Source of the DNA: Lonicera japonica
Lineage: Eukaryota; Streptophyta; Magnoliopsida; Dipsacales; Caprifoliaceae
Direction of reading: 5' to 3'
NCBI GenBank assembly: GCA_021464415.1
Contig: CM038468.1
Coordinates: forward strand, 39,358,969-39,422,968
DNA: 64,000 bases
The notes beneath the pieces are model-generated. The model was not told the DNA's origin. It ran no database searches and was given only the letters and a program-made list of their open reading frames with translations. Of this stretch, positions 58,517 to 64,000 are shown piece after piece; position 1 is the first letter of the stretch; each line of letters begins with the position of its first letter. Made by a program: the position numbers and the translations under genes.

Positions 58517-60663
58517 GTACCTTATTTATTTTTAAATTTTTTTACGTAAAGCTTGCAGGTTTAAGTTCCATCAAATGATTTTTTAATTAAAAAAATAAAC
58601 AGAAGGACAACCAATACTTTCATTTTATATTAATATAGATGTTTTAAATCATCAAAAAACCATTCATTTTCTTCGAAATCGAATATGGAATACTTCAAAA
58701 TTGAATACCAAGTATGTCGTGTATTTTATGTATGAAAAAGAACCTTTGAAAGTTGGTTGAGTAATTGATTCATGATAAGTGCTTCATGTAGAATATCTAG
58801 TCTCGATGCAGATGGTTTGCTTTTTAACTTTGACTGAATCAAGGTACAAGGCTTGGCTTTAATAGGATCTGGGAGAGACTTAGTTTATTGTGCATAAGTT
58901 AACTGAGTTTACCCAAACTGATGGAGAAGAAAAATGTATCAAAAAGAATAATAAGCTATCATTTGATAATGAAATAAAAATAGTATCAAAAATAAGGAGA
59001 AATTATAAAATAAGTCTGAGTGAGAATGATATCTGTTTGGGGCTTGCTTTCATGACTGGACTAGACCAACATTTCGTATATCTGTACTAATTATAAAAGT
59101 GTGAACGCTGGTGGGTGATTTACACTTAAAGTATTTTACACTTATATCAATTGGTTAGGAATAAAAATAATCCGTACTCTATTTTTTAATTACCTTTTGG
59201 TTAAGAAATTTATTTTATTCAAAATCCTACTACTATTCTCTTCTTCTTCTCCTTCTTATGTGCAAAAAAAAATCCAACTAATACTATATTTCTTTTTTTG
59301 TGTTATGTAAAATCTATTAATTGTTGAGTAAAAATTGTACTCCATTAGTCCTACTCTATTTCCACATTGTATTACTCTATTTATTTATTTCCTTTTTCTT
59401 TTTTGTGTAAAACGTCCTACTGCTACTATATTTCTTTTTTGTGCGTAAAATATATTTATTGTTTAGTAAACAAATATACTCCTACTCTATTTCCCAAAAT
59501 CCTCAATTACCGGCGGTTAAAAATCAAATTTTTTGTTATATTCAAAATATAATTTAATTTGTTGTTTTAGTTATATATATGAACTAATTTAGAATTTGGT
59601 GTATAAATTATGATATGCAGAAAACCCTTATTTTGTTAGGAACAATTGTATTTAGAAAATTCAATATTTATTCAACTAGAAGGCATACAAGTTTATATAT
59701 ATATATATACATACATACATATATCAATTCATGAGGTTCTTCCACCTTCCCAAATCAAAATTTTGTTCGAGCATGAGTTCGTTACAAAGAAGGTATAAGA
59801 TATTCTAAGTGAGTTTTTTTTTCATGTTATTTATTGTTATTCTTCTCCACCTAATATTAGCTGCATGTAAAATCATGCTTTAAAATATTCCTAATTATTG
59901 TTAATTCCTTATTTAAGAACATTAATTAATCATTGTGAATACCTACGTTCTCAACGCCGGTTTTCATGGGCGGCGATTCCGTTGTGTTTTGGAAATCGGT
60001 TTTAAAGAGTGTCAGAGTCGCCAGTTTGTTTTACTAAACAAATAAAAGATTTGTGTAAAAGAAACGTATTTATGGACTAAATATCCTCTTATACATAATG
60101 TATGCGAAACCAGTTGATTCGAAAGGTTTGGGGATTAAGTTACGAATTGGGAAGGTCTTAGGCACATAATTCACCCTTTCGGTTTCATAAGTAGAATATG
60201 CGCATGTTTATAATACAATTCTTGCGTACCATTGCTATTACTTTACTGCTTTCTATACTTGCTTTAGAAAATGAGATTTTTGGGGATGGAATGAAAACGA
60301 CTTGTTTCTTACTTTGCTCAAAATTTTGGAAATCAGTGTGTTGTGATTTGAAATATGTGTTTTGAGAATAGTAAATGTGATGAAACCAGTGGTTTTGTAA
60401 AACTTTGGGGTTTTTGGAAATATATTTAATGTGAAATTTTATATTCAATATAGTATTAGGTGAGTTGACCAATCGTACACCATAGTCTATTGATTAAACT
60501 GGTATAGATGGCACTAGAGCTCTCATTATCGAGTATTCATCACATATACACCACAATCTATGAGTTAGATTGGATATATAATGATTATCAATTCCGTCGT
60601 ATAACAATACCACTAATGCGGAATTTTGTAAACCAAGAATAATAAACACTATTTTTGGAACTA
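58517..60663. other. Intergenic, with an LTR-like segment near 59940-60200
   Basis: 59960-60180 contains GGGCGGCGATTCC, GAAATCGGTTTTAAAGAGTG, AGAGTCGCCAGTTTG and GAATTGGGAAGGTCTTAGG, a sequence type common in plant LTR retrotransposon ends. (TA)n/(ACAT)n near 59696-59722. No gene recognised. Confidence 0.4.
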
Positions 60664-60840
60664 GATTAGGTAGGGGTGTGCAAAATAATCGAAAACCCAA
60701 ACCGAACCGACCCGGACCAAACCGAATTAGCCGTTTTTTAAAGTTTTCGGTTCCGGTTCGGTTGGAAAAAATGAAAACTGAAAGGTGTCGGTTACCGGTG
60801 TTACAAAACCGGTGAAAACAGATCTGAACTGACAAAAATA
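60664..60840. mobile_element. Truncated hAT-like element
   Basis: Starts TAGGGGTGTGCAAAATAATC with CCGAACCGACCC / GGTTCCGGTTCGGTT subterminal motifs typical of plant hAT MITEs, but no second terminus is found. It stops where the segmental duplication begins, suggesting loss of its other end at that breakpoint. Confidence 0.45.
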
Positions 60841-61915
60841 AGGTGCTTCAATTTTGATCCACACTCTTCTAAATGGATAAATTTGTTCTTATAAAAAAGG
60901 TGCTTCAATTTTTAATTTAAAATAGTAGTTCACTTTATATTTGAGAACTTGTATCGCCTTTGTCAAAAATATTTTTTGCAACTTAATTTCTTTGAGTAAC
61001 TAGTACCTGCTAATTTGGATTCGTGCCTTTACTACTAATTTTTATTATGATCAAATGTTAATTAGTAAAAACAAGACTCTTATGGACGAAAAAAATTGCA
61101 AAATTTACTAAGTTCAACTACCTAAATAAAAAGTTAGACCTACCTATTGGCACAATTTAAAAATACATGAAATGATCGTTTAATTATTAATGTAAATAGT
61201 TCATGCGCCAAACATCATGTTGTTTTTTTCTCTCTCTAAATATTACTATTTCATTTTTAATTTATTGACTTCTAAAGAATTTTAGACTTTCTATTTCATA
61301 TTCTTTGCATGAATATAATTTCATGTTTTAGTATTAGGATTTTTGATCAATTATCATGAATTTGAAAAATCGTAATAGAAGTTCTTTCTAATTAAATAAA
61401 ATTATTTTGAATATATTTACTTATTAAATAGTTATTTATATTAGTGGGATTTGAGATTTTTTTAGGTGGTTGTTGAACGAAATTCTCTTTAAATTTTAAT
61501 TTTAACTTAAATTCCACTGTTTACGAAATGTAAAGACCAAAAAAATTAATTTATTTTCATTATTCAGATATTCAATGACACTATTAACTATCTCCAGTTG
61601 TTAATGCAATTAAGGTGAGTAATTTTTTATTTATCACAAATTTATGAATATAATTATATACATGTAGGATTTGGATGTATGGACTGACTCCCTAGCAACG
61701 AGTTTCCGTTGCTAAGAGACCTTATACAAATTATTCGACATATAAGATCCTTTTTACAAAAAGTTCGCTTAGTTCTCGTCAAAACTTAAGACTGGGCCTA
61801 GCTTGACTATTTTGGCAGTTTGGATGAAGGAAAACAATTGTGACTTCCACTAATTGGTCCTGGGCTATTGGGGCCAAGATCGAATATGCATATATAAGTT
61901 ATGCAGTGGTTGAAA

Positions 61916-61935
61916 CCCCCCCCCCCCCCCCCCCC
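61916..61935. repeat. Poly-C tract at the deletion junction
   Basis: Twenty consecutive C followed by ACCACAACC. Copy 1 has only short C runs at the related place (41089-41110). The same C-run plus ACCACAACC is seen at 15858-15880. Confidence 0.9.
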
Positions 61936-62553
61936 ACCACAACCGGCCGCTTTCTCTATTGGTATACAGTTGGTTAACCAAATACACGTTTGAGTCGTTG
62001 ACATAGGATTAATAAGTAACTTTACATAACTTTGCTCATATAATGCAGGAGTCTGAGGTGAAAGGAAAACTGTGTATTGGAACCAGTGGCAGAAAGTGAA
62101 GCTGCTTGTTTTACTACCTCCCTCTCCTCTTATAGTACATGGAAGTGCGTTTTATTTATATTCTACTGTTTGTGTGTGAATTGAATCTTGCTCTATCAGC
62201 ATATGACCGTTAAAAGAAAAGAGTTGCAAAAGATTTACAATCTGAATACTTGAAATTACAGTTGCACAGTTACACTTCCACAGCCATTGCTATATTTTCA
62301 CTAATACGACAAATCTTAACACCAACTACCAACCTATAGACACATTACATAATCATCAAAACTCTCTTGCACATGATAGAAGCTATATCTCAAATTTCCT
62401 AGAGAGAGACATCCTATGCAAAAAGGCGATCAAATTCAATATTGATTCAAACTGGAAACCCAAGAAATTTCTGTGTGTTGCCAACACCAACCACCAGAGC
62501 GTCGGTCGATCATTTGGGGTCTGGAAATTCACTGGGACTGGAGCTCCGGTGGG

Positions 62554-62874
62554 TTATCTGGGGCCAGACAATTCATTGGGCCAGAGGTAGGAGGTGGAGT
62601 CAGCAGTGATCCAATCAGCGTTGGGGTAGAGGGCGGCGTTATTGATCTTTTGTTGGAGAACTAAATCCTTTTGCAACTCTTCCCACCTCTTGGACAAACC
62701 ATCGCCTTCGAGCATTCTGACAACCTCTGACATCTTGGGGCGGTCGGTGGGGGAGGACTGGGTGCAGAGCAGAGCCACCTGGATCAGCTGCTCCACCTCG
62801 TTGTCACTGTAGTTACTGTTCAGATTCGCGTCCACCAGTATTTCTAACTTCTTTTTCTTCAGAAGTCCTTTCAC
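62554..62874 (-). pseudogene. SERK-like kinase terminal exon, orphan copy
   Basis: Acceptor TTTTCAG at 62875, then [53 protein letters not shown] and the C-terminus DELSGPR-like NELSGPR with stop at 62554-62556. Compared with 42093-42410 it differs at scattered residues and has a 1-codon insertion but remains open. Upstream kinase exons would lie beyond 63500, where instead there is Helitron-like repetitive DNA to the window end. It is an orphan exon unless the rest lies beyond 64000. If the gene is complete elsewhere, the intron would carry the Helitron. Confidence 0.7.
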
Positions 62875-63176
62875 CTGAAAATGTCAACAAGCTGAATTTT
62901 ATCAGAGGTCCATAACATGGGTATGCTTCGCATATAAATCGGTCTCTTTGTATTCTCCCCTGTCATTAGTTAAAGAGTCCATATGTGACGTTTACATTTC
63001 CGAAGAATGCACTTGTGTCATCACAATCAATAGTTTAGCACAAATATGTTCTTATAATGAGTTTTGGTACTTCGAATATGTTATGAAAGAGAAAGTGAAT
63101 TCTTAAATCGAGACACCGCGAAAAGGAATAGTGAATTCCTTTAAGAGGAGTGAGTAGTATTTATCTTTGTTGCTTA

Positions 63177-64000
63177 TCTACATCTATACTATATATAAAA
63201 TTAAGTACGAATAACTTAAGAGTTTTTCTCCTTTTTTGTAGAGACAAATATGCCCCTTGAAGATTTTAAGATTTACACTAAAAAATAGCATAACTCCATA
63301 TATTTTTATATATTAGTATTATAAATAAATATGAACTCTACTTTATTTGGCTAAATTAATTAAACAAGTTAGAGACAAATATGCCCCTTGAAGATTTTAA
63401 GTTTTACATTAAAAAAATAGTATAACTCCATATATTTTTATATTAGTGTTAGTATTATAAATAAATATGAACTCTACTTTATTTGGCCAAACTAATTAAA
63501 CAAGTTAGAGTTTGTATTGAATTAGATGATTTGTATAAGACTTCTATGATTTTAAATACAAGGTTTTAAGATTTTTATTTAAATTAAATAAAACAGTATA
63601 ACTCCATATATTTTTATATCAGTATTAGTATTCCAAATAAATTTAAACTCTACTTTATTTAGGAAAAATAATTAAACTAGTTATTTGTTTAAACTCTACT
63701 CTACTTTTGCTTTTAACATTATAAATTTATTAATATACGTATTCTAAAACTTATTTGTTTATTCATAATTATGTTTAATGTTTAAAAAAAAATATAACTG
63801 AATACGCCCCTTTAACTCCTTAAGTAATTATAAAAGTCCATAGTAGACTCAAAATTGTAAGAGTTCATATTAGACTTGGATTTAGAGAGTGGAATCAATC
63901 AAGTATTTGATTTAGTGTCCAGCTCTATACATCTATAATTGTGATCTACAAACTTGCACTATATACACGTATTCTTACAAGAAATATATTTTATATATCT
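63177..64000. mobile_element. Probable Helitron 5' part with tandem repeats
   Basis: Relative to copy 1, foreign DNA begins exactly between A (63176) and T, starting TCTACATCTATACTATATAT. A 5' TC and insertion at an AT dinucleotide are Helitron hallmarks, and similar TCTAYACTATATATAAA starts are common in plant Helitrons. Inside, units of about 135 bp (GACAAATATGCCCCTTGAAG, ATAACTCCATATATTTTTAT, TATGAACTCTACTTTATTTG) repeat nearly three times from 63240 to 63680. The 3' hairpin and CTRR end are outside the window. Confidence 0.5.

Larger units (their letters stand above)
60845..63176. repeat. Segmental duplication, copy 2
   Basis: Matches 39115-42716 in the same direction with point changes and one about 1.4-kb deletion at a poly-C tract. 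Carries the SERK-like terminal exon. Homology breaks off at 63176, inside what would be the SERK intron, at the Helitron-like start. Confidence 0.75.

Overview
The window looks like nuclear DNA of a eudicot plant. It is AT-rich, has GT-AG introns, carries plant receptor-like kinase families, and is dominated by plant transposable elements (Athila-type Ty3/gypsy, SIRE-like Ty1/copia, TRIM, L1-type LINE, MULE, hAT, CACTA, PIF/Harbinger and a probable Helitron). I cannot name the species. Only the kinase genes look like host genes; everything else with a recognisable protein is transposon-derived.

Layout. 1-3651: a duplicate of 12109-15760 (Athila-type gag/protease remnant, 3' LTR, truncated CACTA end), stopped by a 100-N assembly gap (3652-3751). 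3850-4770: LINE remnant on the minus strand. 5148-14898: one pol-less Athila-type element with 5' LTR, primer binding site, gag and protease remnants, and 3' LTR. Its 5' LTR was split by a 1.85-kb MULE-like element (itself carrying a hAT element) and by a solo copia LTR. 14899-15477: CACTA end. 17559-18289: antisense remnant of a kinase gene. 18871-22222: LINE ORF1 with a hAT insertion. 22586-26201: 3' end of a SIRE-like copia element. 26202-26778: 5' end of another LTR retrotransposon on the minus strand.

Kinase region, 27356-48617. Locus A (plus strand) is a broken CrRLK1L/FERONIA-like kinase domain (27356-28595) followed by a degenerate RLCK-VII/PBL-like kinase in five exons (28997-38069). 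The last RLCK intron is 6.2 kb and filled with hAT, LINE, PIF/Harbinger and TRIM-like DNA. Locus B (minus strand) is an intact CrRLK1L-like kinase lacking an ectodomain (48617-47323), followed by a SERK-like kinase domain in three exons with no LRR ectodomain (44777-42093). The two CrRLK1L-like copies form an inverted duplication whose homology ends just before the RLCK exons in A. In both loci the kinase-1 splice donor is in phase with the first exon of the downstream kinase, so a tandem-kinase transcript is possible. A short conserved terminal exon of kinase 1 is a serious rival explanation.

49354-50930: a short signal-peptide-like ORF with an in-frame stop, plus AT-rich DNA. 50938-55634: a complete-ended 4.7-kb MULE with decayed transposase, the probable relative of the MITEs at 2055 and 14159. 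58357-58507: palindromic MITE with a perfect 9-bp target duplication. 60845-63176: a second copy of the SERK-like 3' region (copy 1 at 39115-42716), cut off by a Helitron-like element that runs to the window end.

All protein identities come from motif recognition by eye; no database search was possible. Element boundaries with matching target-site duplications are the best supported. Where only one end is visible I say so.
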